This document shows positions 8,564 to 17,790 of a DNA stretch of 64,000 bases, one piece after another. The notes below the pieces were generated by a model. That model saw nothing but the letters and a program-made list of their open reading frames with translations, had not been told where the DNA came from and searched no databases. This stretch comes from CAZFLM01 sp964519955 (GTDB lineage Bacteria > Armatimonadota > Chthonomonadetes > Chthonomonadales > CAJBBX01): NCBI GenBank assembly GCA_964519955.1, contig CAZFLM010000006.1:62001-126000 (forward strand), given 5' to 3'. Position numbers and translations under genes: made by a program. Position 1 is the stretch's first letter; each line of letters opens with the position of its first letter.

Positions 8564-9424
8564 ATGTTCGTGATTGTCGGCCTCGTCGTCGTCATGGGAA
8601 GCATGTTGACCGGCTTCACCATGGCGGGCGGCAATGTGGCCGTTCTCATACAGATCTCAGAGTTCATCACCATCGGCGGCGTGGCGCTCGGCGCTATGAT
8701 CATCGCCAACGGTCCAGGCGTCATCGGTCAGGTCATCAAGGCGATCATGGGACTCCTCAAGGGGAACCCCTATACGAAGAACGCCTACACCGACCTGCTC
8801 AAGATGCTCTACGACCTGTTCATGGTGGCCCGCCGCGAGGGGATGGTCGCGCTCGAGCAGCACGCCGAGCACCCGGACAACAGCGACATCTTCAAGCGGT
8901 ACCCCATGTTCCTGGCCAACCACCACGCGGTCCACTTCCTCACGGACACGCTCAAGGTGGTCATTGCCGGTTCGGTCCAGCCGATGGACCTGGCCGAGAT
9001 GATGGATGTCGACCTGGAGCAGAGCCACCACGAGGCGATGAAGATCCCGGGTGTGCTGCAGAACGCCGGTGACGCCATGCCTGGCTACGGCATCGTCGCC
9101 TGCGTCCTCGGCGTCGTCGTCACCATGGGCGCCATCGGCGGCAAGCCGGAGGAGATCGGCCACCACGTCGCGTGCGCCCTCATCGGCACCTTCCTCGGCA
9201 TCCTCCTGGCCTACGGCGTCTTCGCGCCGCTCTCCCAGGCAGTGACGGCCATCGTGACAGCCGAGGGGCAGTACATGAAATGCATCCGCTCCGCCCTGGT
9301 GGCCTTCGCCCGCGGCGATGCGCCGATGACCGCCGTCGAGTTCGCGCGGCGCAACATCGAGCCGGAAGTTCGGTGCTCGTTCTCGGAGATGGAGACCGCG
9401 CTGAAGCAGGGCGCGCAGGCGTAG
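8564..9424 (+). CDS. motA: Flagellar motor stator protein MotA
   Basis: The product is 286 residues, the usual MotA length. ATG 8564 begins the first membrane helix (MFVIVGLVVVMGSMLTGF), and TTGGAGG lies about 10 bp upstream. There are four membrane segments, with the large cytoplasmic loop between the second and third (RREGMVALEQHAEHPDNSD). PGYGIVACVLGVVVTMG and ALIGTFLGILLAYGVFAPL are the classical third and fourth helices of E. coli-type MotA. With MotB it forms the ion-conducting stator in the inner membrane. motB follows after 189 bp of tandem hairpin repeats, an unusually large gap for this pair. No other flagellar gene is in the window. Confidence 0.95.
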   Translation: MFVIVGLVVVMGSMLTGFTMAGGNVAVLIQISEFITIGGVALGAMIIANGPGVIGQVIKAIMGLLKGNPYTKNAYTDLLKMLYDLFMVARREGMVALEQHAEHPDNSDIFKRYPMFLANHHAVHFLTDTLKVVIAGSVQPMDLAEMMDVDLEQSHHEAMKIPGVLQNAGDAMPGYGIVACVLGVVVTMGAIGGKPEEIGHHVACALIGTFLGILLAYGVFAPLSQAVTAIVTAEGQYMKCIRSALVAFARGDAPMTAVEFARRNIEPEVRCSFSEMETALKQGAQA

Positions 9425-9436
9425 CGTCCGCGGGGG

Positions 9437-9572
9437 CGCCGTGGTGGGATGGGCCTCCGTGCCCGTCCGGTGACCGGTGCAGCGCCGTGGTGGGATGGGC
9501 CTCCGTGTCCGTCCGGTGACCGGTGCAGCGCCGTGGTGGGATGGGCCTCCGTGCCCGTCCGGTACAGAGCAC
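9437..9572. repeat. 46-bp tandem repeat between motA and motB
   Basis: Three units of 46 bp start at 9437, 9483 and 9529; the third is partial. Each carries the GGATGGGC-CTCCGT-GCCCGTCC hairpin followed by GGTGACCGGTGCAG. Three nearly identical hairpins would lie in the motA-motB transcript and could tune the ratio of the two proteins or protect the upstream part from decay. That role is inference. Confidence 0.85.
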
Positions 9573-9613
9573 GAACAGGTAGCGACGCCGCTCGCCGCGT
9601 CCAGGGATAGGCA

Positions 9614-10498
9614 ATGGACGACAGACCGATCATCATCGTCAAGAAGGTCAGCGGGCACGGGGGCCACCACGGTGGCGCCTGGAAGGTTGCCTACGCCGAC
9701 TTCGTGACCGCTATGATGGCGTTCTTCCTCGTCATGTGGATCCTGGGCCTCAGCCAGGAGCAGAAGCAGTCCATCGCCGCCTACTTCCAGGACCCGATCG
9801 GCTTCATGAAGTCGCACGGCGGCGGACGCTCGCCGATCTCGATGGGGCGCGACCCGAGCGGGCGGCAGCCGGCCCTGCTGCCCAGCCTCAACTCCATCAT
9901 GAACAAAGCCGGCGACGGCGAGCGCTTCAAGGCGGCCAAGGAAGAGATCGAGAAGATGATCGCCAAGGCGCCGGAGTTCGCCAAGATCAAGGACCTGGTG
10001 GAGGTCAAGATCTCGGAGGACGGTCTCCGCGTCGAACTCATCGAGTCGCGCGAGCCCGTCTTCTTCGAGACCGGCAGCGCCAACATCCGGCCGGAGACCG
10101 TCAAGCTCCTGCACGTCATCGGCAAGGAGCTTGCCGGTATGCCGAACAATGTCGCGATCGAGGGGCACACGGACTCGCGACCGTACGCCTCCGGTGAGGA
10201 GGGCTACTCCAACTGGGAGCTGAGCGCCGATCGCGCCAACGCCGCCCGCCGCGCCATCGCGTCCACGCTGCGGCAGGGGCAGATCGATCGCGTCGCCGGC
10301 CTGGCCGACACCAAGCTGCGCGTGCCCGCCGACCCGTACCACTACTCCAACCGGCGCATCAGCGTGCTCGTCGAGGCCGCCGCCATGCAGCCCGGGGCCG
10401 CCGATCAGCCGACGCTGCCCAAGTCCATCACGCCGCCGCCGGTGAACCTGAAGGTCGAGGCCGGCCTAAGCAGCAAGCCGGCGTCGTCGCAGCACTAG
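9614..10498 (+). CDS. motB: Flagellar motor stator protein MotB
   Basis: The product is 294 residues with start ATG 9614 behind AGGGATAG. The N-terminus PIIIVKKVSGHGGHHGGAWK resembles E. coli MotB, followed by the single membrane helix with the proton-accepting Asp in YADFVTAMMAFFLVMW. After a linker comes the OmpA-type peptidoglycan-binding domain (VFFETGSANIRPETVKLL, EGHTDSRPY, NWELSADRANAARRAI). It anchors the MotA-MotB stator to the cell wall. A proton rather than sodium motor is suggested by the MotA/MotB-type (not PomA/PomB) sequence. Its 3' end overlaps the convergent symporter gene by 33 bp. Confidence 0.95.
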   Translation: MDDRPIIIVKKVSGHGGHHGGAWKVAYADFVTAMMAFFLVMWILGLSQEQKQSIAAYFQDPIGFMKSHGGGRSPISMGRDPSGRQPALLPSLNSIMNKAGDGERFKAAKEEIEKMIAKAPEFAKIKDLVEVKISEDGLRVELIESREPVFFETGSANIRPETVKLLHVIGKELAGMPNNVAIEGHTDSRPYASGEEGYSNWELSADRANAARRAIASTLRQGQIDRVAGLADTKLRVPADPYHYSNRRISVLVEAAAMQPGAADQPTLPKSITPPPVNLKVEAGLSSKPASSQH

Positions 10499-11884
10499 CG
10501 CCACCGCGAACACGCACACCGAGACGGCCAGCCCGGGGTACATCGGCTGCGTGCCGAACGGGAAGTCGCCTGTGTCCGCGTAGATACCGGTTCGGAGCCA
10601 CCCCGTCAGCAGGCATGTCAGCGACGTCCCCGCTCCGCCCACCATCGCCGCGAGCACGGCTCCGCTGCTCACCCGCAGCCTCGGCGCGTAGCTCGTCAGC
10701 ACGGGCAGCAGCAGCCCCGGCACGACCACCGTCCCGATGGCGAACCACTGGCGCACCACGGATGGCACCAGCCACGCGATCGCGATGCCGAACGCCGTCG
10801 TAACCACCAGCCCGGCGCGCGTCAGCGCCTGCACTCGCTCTGCGTCTCCTTCGCCGCTCATCCGCCAGAACAAGTCGCGCCCCAGCGTCATCGCGCCCAT
10901 GAACGTGTACGAGACCACGGTCGACATGACGGTGGCCAGCATGGCGAGGTAGAAGAGCCCCTTGACCCCGGCGGGCATGAGCCGCTCGGCCAGCAGCGGG
11001 AATGCGAGGCCGGCCTGGGTCGCGGAGAGGTCCGGCATGGCGGCGCGCGCGAACAGGCCCATCGACGTCGTCATGAAGTCGAACCCGGCCCAGCACAGCA
11101 CCGCGAGCAGGATGCCCACCTGCGCCGTCCGGGGCGTCTTCGCGGCGTAGCACCGCTGGTGGAACCCGGGGTCGACGAAGGTCATCATGGCGATGAAGAA
11201 CCAGACCGCCACGTACCCGGCGCCCTGGCCCCCGTCGAGCCGCAGGTGCGTCGCGGGGACGTGCTGGGCCATCCAGTGGTACCCACCCAGGCGCGTGGCC
11301 ACCACCGGCAGCGCCACCATGAACCCGATGAACATCAGCGCGAACTGGAACACGTTGATGCGCACGTCCGACCGGAAGCCGCCGAAGTACACGTACACCA
11401 CGGAGACGAGGGTGCCCACGAGCATGGCGGGCACGATCGGCCAGCCCAGCGCCACGGCGAGGAGCTGCCCCACCATCAGGATGTACGGCGCCGGGGTGAT
11501 GATGGCGAACGCGAAGAGCGCTCCCAGCAGGGCCACGGGCTTGCCGTACTCCTGCGCGAGCTTGTCCGGGATGGTGTAGTGCGAGGCCTGCCTGACGCGC
11601 CGGGCCAGGAACAGGGCGAAGAGCGTCGCGAAGCAGTAGTACGGCAGCGCCTGCGTCGTCCAGTTGGCCAGGCCGTACTGGTAGGTGAACTCGCCGACCG
11701 CCAGGATGCCCCCGTAGAACGTGGCCACCAGCGTGGCCGTGAAGACGAGGAGGCTGAGTGAGCGCTCCGCGATGAGGTAGTCTTCCGCGCTCCGGCGCCG
11801 GCGCCAGAACCCCACGACGAGCGCGAAGAGCAGGTATCCGCCGATCAGCGCGAGGTCGACCGGGGCGAAACGTGCCTGCGTCAT
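10466..11884 (-). CDS. Sodium:solute symporter (SSS family)
   Basis: The product is 472 residues with 12-13 hydrophobic segments. ATG 11884 overlaps the stop of the upstream sugar kinase as ATGA, which implies translational coupling; longer upstream starts would lie inside the kinase gene. The family is recognised from FAPVDLALIGGYLLFALVVGFW at the N-terminus, the SAEDYLIAERSL region, and TVMSTVVSYTFMGAMTLGRDLFW, which corresponds to the sodium-site helix of the SSS family. Together with the kinase it suggests uptake of a sugar or polyol followed by phosphorylation; the substrate is unknown. The 3' end overlaps motB by 33 bp on the other strand. Confidence 0.85.
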   Translation of the reverse strand: MTQARFAPVDLALIGGYLLFALVVGFWRRRRSAEDYLIAERSLSLLVFTATLVATFYGGILAVGEFTYQYGLANWTTQALPYYCFATLFALFLARRVRQASHYTIPDKLAQEYGKPVALLGALFAFAIITPAPYILMVGQLLAVALGWPIVPAMLVGTLVSVVYVYFGGFRSDVRINVFQFALMFIGFMVALPVVATRLGGYHWMAQHVPATHLRLDGGQGAGYVAVWFFIAMMTFVDPGFHQRCYAAKTPRTAQVGILLAVLCWAGFDFMTTSMGLFARAAMPDLSATQAGLAFPLLAERLMPAGVKGLFYLAMLATVMSTVVSYTFMGAMTLGRDLFWRMSGEGDAERVQALTRAGLVVTTAFGIAIAWLVPSVVRQWFAIGTVVVPGLLLPVLTSYAPRLRVSSGAVLAAMVGGAGTSLTCLLTGWLRTGIYADTGDFPFGTQPMYPGLAVSVCVFAVALVLRRRRLAA

Positions 11885-13368
11885 AGCGGCGCCGCCATGC
11901 GCCGGTACAGCTCCTCCTGCCGGGCGAGGGCGGCTTCGAGCGCGGCCTGGCCATCCGCATCCGGCGCGATCAGCGCGCCGTGGACGCTGGCGGCCTCCCC
12001 CTCGGAGGCGAGGATGCCCGCCTTGGTCATCGCCACGAGAGCCGCGCCACGGCACGACGCCTCCGGCTCCGTAACCGTCCGCACCGGCATCGCGGTCGCG
12101 TCGGCGAGCAGGTAGTACCAGTCCGGGAACCGGGCCGGCGCCCCGCCGGACAGCACGATCTCGCCCATCTCAGGGAACCGCTGCCGCAGCATCCTCGCGA
12201 CGAGCGCGAACCGCAACGCTACTGCCTCCCGGAACGCGCGCCGGATGTCGGCGGGCGTGGTGGAGAGCGTCATGCCGTGGATGGTTGCGCTCGCGTTGGG
12301 ACGCCACCCCAGGCTGCGCTCGCCGCCCAGGAACGGCAGAACCGTGAGCCCGTGCGCGTCACGAGCTGCGCCGGCGTCCGCCCGGTCGATGAGCGCGCTG
12401 TTGCACCAGTCCGACACATTGCCCCCATCGCTGAACGCGCCACCCACCAGCGCCCGCCGCGCGTCGATGCGGTAGCGCCACAGCCCTTGCGGCACGTCGG
12501 GGCGCCCGTCCTGGTGGGCCACGCGGATCGCGCCCGACGTGCCAAGGTTAACCGCCGCTCGCTCCGGCGCCAGGCACCCGCTGCCGATGTTGCTCGCCGC
12601 GCCGTCGCCGATGGGCCGCGCCCACGGAATCGATGCCAGCGCCGGCCAGCGCTCCGCCCAATCCGGCTTGGGCCCGCAGAGCGGCGGGTCGGCCAGGTCC
12701 AGCTCCGGCACCTGGTCTCGCCGAAGCCCCGCGACCGACAGCGCCTCGTCATCCCAGTCGCAGCGGTCCTGGTCGAGCAAGCCCGTCGCCGAGGCCATGC
12801 AGACCGACGGGGCAGGGGAGCCGAACAGGCGGTGATAGAGGAACTCGGCGGGCGAGATCCACCGTGCGGCCCGTGCGAACTCATCGGCGCGCTCGGAGCG
12901 CAGCCAGGAGAGCCGAGCGGGGTAGAAGCTGGAGTGGAGCGGGGCGCCCGTGCGTGCCGTGAACGAGGCGGCGTCGACGCGAGCGCGGATGGCGTCGACG
13001 GCGGATTCGGGCCGCCTGTCCGCCCACGTGTAGACCGGCCCGACCGCCTCGCCCGAGGCATCGACGCCGATCGAGCTGTGCCAGAACGAGCAGCACCCGA
13101 CCGCGGCGATGCGCGTGCGCTCCTCGTCGGCCATCTGCAGCAGCGCGTCGATGGCCTTCACCACGCTCTCGATGAGGCTCTCGACGGGGAACTCGAAGGC
13201 GCCGCTGGCGTCCTTGGCGGCGCGGTTGGGGATCTGCACGCGTGCCCCGGGCACCGCGATGCCGCGCGTGTCGAACAGGATGGCCTTCGTCAGGGAGGTG
13301 CCGACATCGATGCCGAGGACCCAGGGCGAGTCCTCGGCATCGAACGGGTTGGCGGAGTAGGGGGACAC
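11881..13368 (-). CDS. FGGY-family carbohydrate kinase
   Basis: The product is 495 residues, typical for the FGGY family (xylulokinase, gluconokinase, glycerol kinase). Start GTG 13368 lies 11 bp after the aminotransferase stop. VLGIDVGTSLTKAILFDTRG is the N-terminal ATP-phosphate loop. NLGTSGAIRV is the second phosphate motif, and EIVLSGGAPARFPDWYYLLAD is the C-terminal adenosine-binding region with the GG pair. The order of motifs is nearest to gluconate or xylulose kinases in my judgement, but the exact sugar cannot be assigned. The ATGA overlap with the symporter places both in one unit with the aminotransferase. Confidence 0.85.
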   Translation of the reverse strand: MSPYSANPFDAEDSPWVLGIDVGTSLTKAILFDTRGIAVPGARVQIPNRAAKDASGAFEFPVESLIESVVKAIDALLQMADEERTRIAAVGCCSFWHSSIGVDASGEAVGPVYTWADRRPESAVDAIRARVDAASFTARTGAPLHSSFYPARLSWLRSERADEFARAARWISPAEFLYHRLFGSPAPSVCMASATGLLDQDRCDWDDEALSVAGLRRDQVPELDLADPPLCGPKPDWAERWPALASIPWARPIGDGAASNIGSGCLAPERAAVNLGTSGAIRVAHQDGRPDVPQGLWRYRIDARRALVGGAFSDGGNVSDWCNSALIDRADAGAARDAHGLTVLPFLGGERSLGWRPNASATIHGMTLSTTPADIRRAFREAVALRFALVARMLRQRFPEMGEIVLSGGAPARFPDWYYLLADATAMPVRTVTEPEASCRGAALVAMTKAGILASEGEAASVHGALIAPDADGQAALEAALARQEELYRRMAAPL

Positions 13369-13379
13369 TGCTCTGTTCG

Positions 13380-14597
13380 TCAGCCCTCGATGAGGGCCTT
13401 CATGCGCGCGACGCCCGCCCGAATGTTGTCATCCGAGGTCGCGAAGGAGAGGCGAATGTACTCCTCGTCCTCCAGGCGGCGTCCGAAGCACGTGCGCGGC
13501 AGCACCGCGACGCCCGCTTCCAGCAGGAGCCGGTCGCACAGCTCGTTGGCGTCCTTCACGCCCAGGTTCTTGCAGGCCTCGGTCACGTTCGGCAGCACGT
13601 AGAACGCGCCGGCCGGCTTCACGCACGTCACGCCGCGGATCTCGTTCAGCAGGTCGGTGATCAGCGTGGCGCGGCGCCTGAACGCGGCGGCCATGGCCAG
13701 CGACTCGTCCTGGGGCCCCGTGAGGGCGGCGAGGGCGGCGCGCTGCGTCATCGCGGCAACGCACGAGTGCAGGTTCGTCTCGATCTGCGCGAGCTGGACC
13801 GCCAGGTCCGCGCGGCAAACGCCGTAGCCGATGCGCCAGCCGGTCATCGCGTAGGTCTTGGAGAACCCGTCGATAACGACCGTGCGGTGCTCCATTCCGG
13901 GCACGCTCAGGATCGAGGCGAACGGCGCGTCGAACACGATCTGCGAGTACACCTCGTCCGTCACCACCCAGAGGTCGTTCTTGATCGCGATCTCGGCAAT
14001 GGCCTCCATGTCCTTGGCCGGCAGCATGCCGCCGGTCGGGTTGTGGGGGCTGTTCAGCATGATCACGCGCGTGCGCGGGGTCACCAGGGCCGCGATCTCG
14101 TCGACGTCGTAGCACCAGTTGTTCTCTTCGCGCAGCCGGGCCGGGACGGCCTCCGCACCGATCCAATCGGCCAGCGACTCGTAGATCGGGTAACCGGGCG
14201 ACGGGTAGATCACCTGGTCGCCGGGGTTCACCAGCGAGCTGAGCGCCGAGAACAGCACGGGCTTGGCGCCCGGCGAGAGCACGATGTTCTCCGGGCCGAC
14301 CGGGACGCGGCGCGTGCGGCTGATGTACTCCGCGATCGCCGCGCGCAGATCCGGCATGCCGTTGCTGGTGCCGTAGTGCGTGTAGTTCTGATCGAGCGCG
14401 TCCTTGCAGGCCTGCTTGATGTAGTTGGGGGTCTCGAAATCCGGCTCGCCCAGCCCGAAGGAGATGATGTCGTGCCCTTCGGCCTTGAGCTTGTTCACGC
14501 GGGCCAGCACACTGAAGGCCGTCTCGGTACCCAGACGCTCCATGCGGGTTGCCAGCTTCAGCGGTGGCGCACCACCTGCGGTCTGCGAAACCGTCAT
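13380..14597 (-). CDS. Class I/II pyridoxal-phosphate aminotransferase (aspartate aminotransferase-like)
   Basis: The product is 405 residues. ATG 14597 is chosen because GAGGAGGACC sits just upstream; the frame is open further. Motifs: ISFGLGEPDFETP near the N-terminus, YGTSNGMPDLRAAIA, the YPSPGYPIYESL cofactor pocket, NSPHNPTGG, and the internal-aldimine Lys in IDGFSKTYAMTGWRIGYG. These fit the subgroup Ib aspartate/prephenate aminotransferases. It transfers amino groups between aspartate or similar donors and 2-oxoacids in the cytoplasm. It is the first gene of a leftward run with the sugar kinase and symporter (11-bp gap, then an overlap), and is divergent from selA with 133 bp between the starts. 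Confidence 0.9.
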   Translation of the reverse strand: MTVSQTAGGAPPLKLATRMERLGTETAFSVLARVNKLKAEGHDIISFGLGEPDFETPNYIKQACKDALDQNYTHYGTSNGMPDLRAAIAEYISRTRRVPVGPENIVLSPGAKPVLFSALSSLVNPGDQVIYPSPGYPIYESLADWIGAEAVPARLREENNWCYDVDEIAALVTPRTRVIMLNSPHNPTGGMLPAKDMEAIAEIAIKNDLWVVTDEVYSQIVFDAPFASILSVPGMEHRTVVIDGFSKTYAMTGWRIGYGVCRADLAVQLAQIETNLHSCVAAMTQRAALAALTGPQDESLAMAAAFRRRATLITDLLNEIRGVTCVKPAGAFYVLPNVTEACKNLGVKDANELCDRLLLEAGVAVLPRTCFGRRLEDEEYIRLSFATSDDNIRAGVARMKALIEG

Positions 14598-14695
14598 AAA
14601 CAAGGTCCTCCTCGTGTAGGGCGTCGCGTCCAGGCGCGCGCCCGGCTGGTTACATAGTGTACCGAATAGCAGCGCCGGATGCGGTGTCGCACCTG

Positions 14696-14724
14696 TTGCC
14701 ACGGGCGTCGCCGCTCGCTATAAT
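14696..14724 (+). promoter_or_regulatory. Sigma-70 promoter of selA, probably leaderless
   Basis: TTGCCA (14696-14701) and TATAAT (14719-14724) are spaced by 17 bp. The selA GTG at 14731 is 7 bp after the -10 box, where transcription would normally start, so the mRNA appears to begin at the start codon. Confidence 0.75.
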
Positions 14725-14730
14725 GCGGGC

Positions 14731-16152
14731 GTGAGCGAGCATATGGCGGAGGAATGGCGGCGCGCCTTGCCGGCCGTGTCGCGCGTCTTGGAGGAGCCTG
14801 CCTTGGCCGGCGTACTGGCCACGGCTCCGCGCGCGTCGGTGGTCGCTGCTGCACGCCAGGTCCTGGACGAGCTGCGCCGTCAGGATGTGCCCCCGGAGTC
14901 CTCGCTGAGCGTGGAGGCCATCGCGGCGGCGGTGGTGCAGCGCGTGCACCAGGCCGAGCGGCCCAGCCTGCGCCGCGCCATCAACGCGACGGGCATCGTG
15001 CTCCACACCGGGCTCGGGCGAGCCGTGCTGGCTGAGCGAGCCTGCCGCGCCGTTGCGGATGTCGCCCGCGCGCACTCGCTCCTGGAGATCGACGCCGAGA
15101 CCGGCCAGCGCGGCTCCCGCCAGGGCCACTGCCGCGCGCTGCTGACGCGATTGACGGGCGCTGAGGCGGCGCTCGTGGTGAACAACAACGCCGCCGCGCT
15201 CCTGCTGAGCCTCGCCGCGCTGGCCGCCGGCGGCGACGTGCTGCTCTCCCGCGGCGAGATGGTGGAGATTGGCGGCTCGTTCCGCCTGCCGGACCTCATC
15301 CGTGCGTCCGGGGCGGGCCTCGTCGAGGTCGGCACCACCAATCGCACGCGCCTGTCGGACTACGAATCGGCCATCACCGAGCGGACGCGGGCGATCGTTC
15401 GGTGCCATCCGAGCAACTTCCGCATCGTCGGCTACACGGAGGCCCCGTCCATCGGCGAGTTGGTGGACCTCGGGCGGCGGCGCGGCATCCCGGTGATCGA
15501 CGATCTGGGCAGCGGCGCGCTCGTGGACACGGATGCGCTCGGCGCCGGCCCGAGCCCGACGCTCAGGCAAGCGGTGGCCGCCGGCCCGGATCTGGTAACC
15601 GCGAGCGGTGACAAACTCCTTGGCGGGCCGCAAGCAGGCATCGTCGTGGGCCGCGGCGAACTGGTCCGACAACTGACCGCGCATCCCATCGCGCGCGCCG
15701 TGCGCTGCGACAAGCTGACTCTGGCCGCGCTCGAGGCGACGCTGCGCCTGTACGTCGACCCGGATCGAGCCCTGGCGGAGGTGCCGACGCTGCGCAGCCT
15801 GGCGCGTGGCGCCGATGACATCCGCGAGCAGGCCGTTCGCCTCGCGGATGCCCTACGGGCGCGCCTTGCCGGACGCGCGCGGGTGGACGTGACGCAGGGG
15901 CAATCGCAGGTCGGCGGCGGCTCCCTGCCTGGCGAGGAGCTGCCCACGTGGTGTGTGCGCCTGCAGCCCGCGGACGGCTCTGTCGACAACCTGGCGGCCG
16001 CGCTGCGCCAAGGCGAGCCGGCCGTGTTGGGGCGCATCCGCGAGGATGCCCTTCTGCTCGACCCGCGCACCGTCGCAGCGGACGAAGAGGCGGAACTGCT
16101 GGCCGCGGTGATCGCCGCGGTGGAACGGGAACACGACGAAGCGGATGGCTGA
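14731..16152 (+). CDS. selA: L-seryl-tRNA(Sec) selenium transferase SelA
   Basis: The product is 473 residues. It converts seryl-tRNA(Sec) to selenocysteinyl-tRNA(Sec) using selenophosphate and pyridoxal phosphate. Diagnostic motifs are LRRAINATGIVLHTGLGRA, the NNNAAALLL stretch, VIDDLGSGALVDT, and SGDKLLGGPQAGIVVG, where K295 is the cofactor Lys (the same number as in E. coli SelA). The N-terminal domain that contacts tRNA is present. The GTG at 14731 is favoured because it coincides with the expected transcription start of the promoter at 14696; ATG 14743 is an alternative but has no ribosome site. The 3' end overlaps selD by 8 bp. selB is not in the window. Confidence 0.95.
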   Translation: MSEHMAEEWRRALPAVSRVLEEPALAGVLATAPRASVVAAARQVLDELRRQDVPPESSLSVEAIAAAVVQRVHQAERPSLRRAINATGIVLHTGLGRAVLAERACRAVADVARAHSLLEIDAETGQRGSRQGHCRALLTRLTGAEAALVVNNNAAALLLSLAALAAGGDVLLSRGEMVEIGGSFRLPDLIRASGAGLVEVGTTNRTRLSDYESAITERTRAIVRCHPSNFRIVGYTEAPSIGELVDLGRRRGIPVIDDLGSGALVDTDALGAGPSPTLRQAVAAGPDLVTASGDKLLGGPQAGIVVGRGELVRQLTAHPIARAVRCDKLTLAALEATLRLYVDPDRALAEVPTLRSLARGADDIREQAVRLADALRARLAGRARVDVTQGQSQVGGGSLPGEELPTWCVRLQPADGSVDNLAAALRQGEPAVLGRIREDALLLDPRTVAADEEAELLAAVIAAVEREHDEADG

Positions 16153-17230
16153 GACAGAGGATCAGCGGCAGCGGCTCCTGCGCTTGACCCACCTGGTTCG
16201 GAGTGCCGGGTGAGCGTCGAAGATTGGGCCTGCCCAACTCGCGCAGGTGCTGCGCGAGACACCGAACATAGCCGATAGCCGCCTGCTGGTCGGCATCGCC
16301 ACGGGAGACGATGCGGGGGTGTTCCGCATCGCGCCTGGCATCGCCATCGTCCAGACGGTCGACTTCTTCACGCCCATTGTCGACGATGCGGAGACCTTCG
16401 GGCGCATCGCCGCCGCCAACGCGCTGTCCGACGTGTACGCGATGGGCGGCGTGCCGCTCACGGCGCTGAACATGCTCTGCTTCCCCGTGGGGGATCGCGG
16501 CGCGGCGGAGGCCGTGGCGATCCTGCGCGGCGCGGCGGCGGTCGTGGCCGAGGCAGGCGCCGTCGTCGTGGGCGGCCACAGCGTCGAGGACCCGGAGCCG
16601 AAGTTCGGCATGGCCGTGACCGGCAGCGTCGACCCGGACGCCATCGCGACGAACGCGGGGGCGCGGCCCGGCGACGTGATCGTGCTGACGAAGCCCATCG
16701 GCACCGGCGTCATGACGACCGCGGCCAAGTTCGATGCTTGCCCGGCCGAGTCGCTGGACGCGGCCTGTGCGTCGATGATGCGGCTGAACGCGGGAGCCGC
16801 GGCCGCGATGCGTTCCGTAGGGATCGGGCCGGACGGGGTGCACGCCGCCACCGACATCACCGGCTTCGGCTTGATGGGGCACCTGTCCAACGTGTCGCGC
16901 GAGAGTGGCGCCGGCCTGGTGGTCGATGCCGGAGCCGTGCCGCTGCTGCCGGGCGCGCTGGCCCTGGCCGAAGCGGGCCACTGCCCAGGCGGAGGCGGCA
17001 GGAACGAGGCCCATCTGGCCGGCGTGGTTGCGTACGAAGGTGAGCTGAGCGACGGGCTGCGGCGCCTGCTGTACGATCCGCAGACGTCCGGCGGTCTCGC
17101 CATCTTCGTCGCCGCGGACAGAGAGCCCGACCTGATGGAGGCGCTCCGGCGCGAGGGGGCGTGGGACGCCGTGAGGATCGGCCGCGTCGAGAAGGGCGCG
17201 GCGCCCTCGATCCGCGTGACGATTGCCTGA
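16145..17230 (+). CDS. selD: Selenophosphate synthetase SelD, itself a selenoprotein (in-frame UGA)
   Basis: Reading from ATG 16145, which overlaps the selA stop, gives 361 residues with one in-frame TGA at codon 23 (16211-16213). The context is LVRSAGUASKIGPAQL, which aligns with the active-site region of SelD where E. coli has Cys17 and many species have Sec. A conventional caller would start at 16247 and lose this catalytic segment. Later motifs: GDDAGVFRIAPG, TVDFFTPIVDD, NALSDVYAMGG, and DPQTSGGLAIF. SelD makes selenophosphate from selenide and ATP, feeding SelA. With selA and tRNA-Sec nearby, readthrough as Sec is far more likely than a nonsense mutation. Confidence 0.93.
16211..16245 (+). 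promoter_or_regulatory. Sec UGA codon and candidate bacterial SECIS hairpin in selD
   Basis: The UGA at 16211-16213 is followed 10 nt later by TTGGGC-CT-GCCCAA (16224-16237), a perfect inverted repeat at the distance expected of bacterial SECIS hairpins. The G-rich apical loop expected for SelB binding would need folding to judge. Confidence 0.65.
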
Positions 17231-17326
17231 TCGTTGGCCCAGCACAGCGGGCCGCCAATCTCTGTGTGCGCCCGACGCCGAAGCCGGCGCACGGTCGACA
17301 ACCGGCCGGTTCCTGCAGGGGTAGAG

Positions 17327-17782
17327 ATGACGCACATGGCACTCAGCCGTCGTCGGGTTTCATACGTTTCCATCGCGGCGCACTGCGTCGCGCTCGCGGC
17401 ACTGCTCCGGTACGCCGGACAGATGGACCGTCCGACTGCCCTGCTCTGGCTGGCCGCGCTGGCGCTGCAGTTCACGTGGTCGGCCACTGTCGGGCTGATG
17501 TACTCCGGCCGGCGTGCGCGGCGCTGGGTGCTGTGGTGGGCGCCGCTGCCGGCTCTCGTGGCGTTCTACTGCTGGCCCGGCATGGAGGACGCGGCCGGGC
17601 GCAGCATAGGCATGCTCGCGGCCGCCCTGCTGGTTCTGTGCGCCGCCGGCGTGTGGCTTGGTTGCTGCCTGTCGGCGGCCCTACGGGCTCGCCGCTCCAG
17701 CAGATTGCATGCGAGCGAGGAGCCGGTTGCCGATCGGGCGGTGGTGGCCGCGCCGCGAACGCCGACGGGTTCCGGCGCGTAG
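17327..17782 (+). CDS. Small four-helix membrane protein of unknown function
   Basis: The product is 151 residues from ATG 17327, with GGGG/GAG upstream; a longer frame starts at a weak TTG. Four hydrophobic segments can be seen (about residues 12-32, 38-60, 68-86 and 93-120), followed by an Arg-rich and then polar tail, which suggests an inner-membrane protein with a cytoplasmic C-terminus. I recognise no family motif. It lies 96 bp after selD and 8 bp before tRNA-Sec on the same strand, so it may share a transcript with the Sec genes, but nothing in the protein points to selenium metabolism. Confidence 0.55.
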   Translation: MTHMALSRRRVSYVSIAAHCVALAALLRYAGQMDRPTALLWLAALALQFTWSATVGLMYSGRRARRWVLWWAPLPALVAFYCWPGMEDAAGRSIGMLAAALLVLCAAGVWLGCCLSAALRARRSSRLHASEEPVADRAVVAAPRTPTGSGA

Positions 17783-17790
17783 GACACCTT

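Noticed and set aside
11159..11761. Open frame opposite the symporter
   Set aside because: It is His/Glu/Arg-rich antisense translation of a membrane protein gene without a ribosome site.
16145..16246. selD as a gene broken by a nonsense codon
   Set aside because: The UGA aligns with the known Sec/Cys active-site position and the Sec machinery is adjacent, so readthrough is the better explanation.
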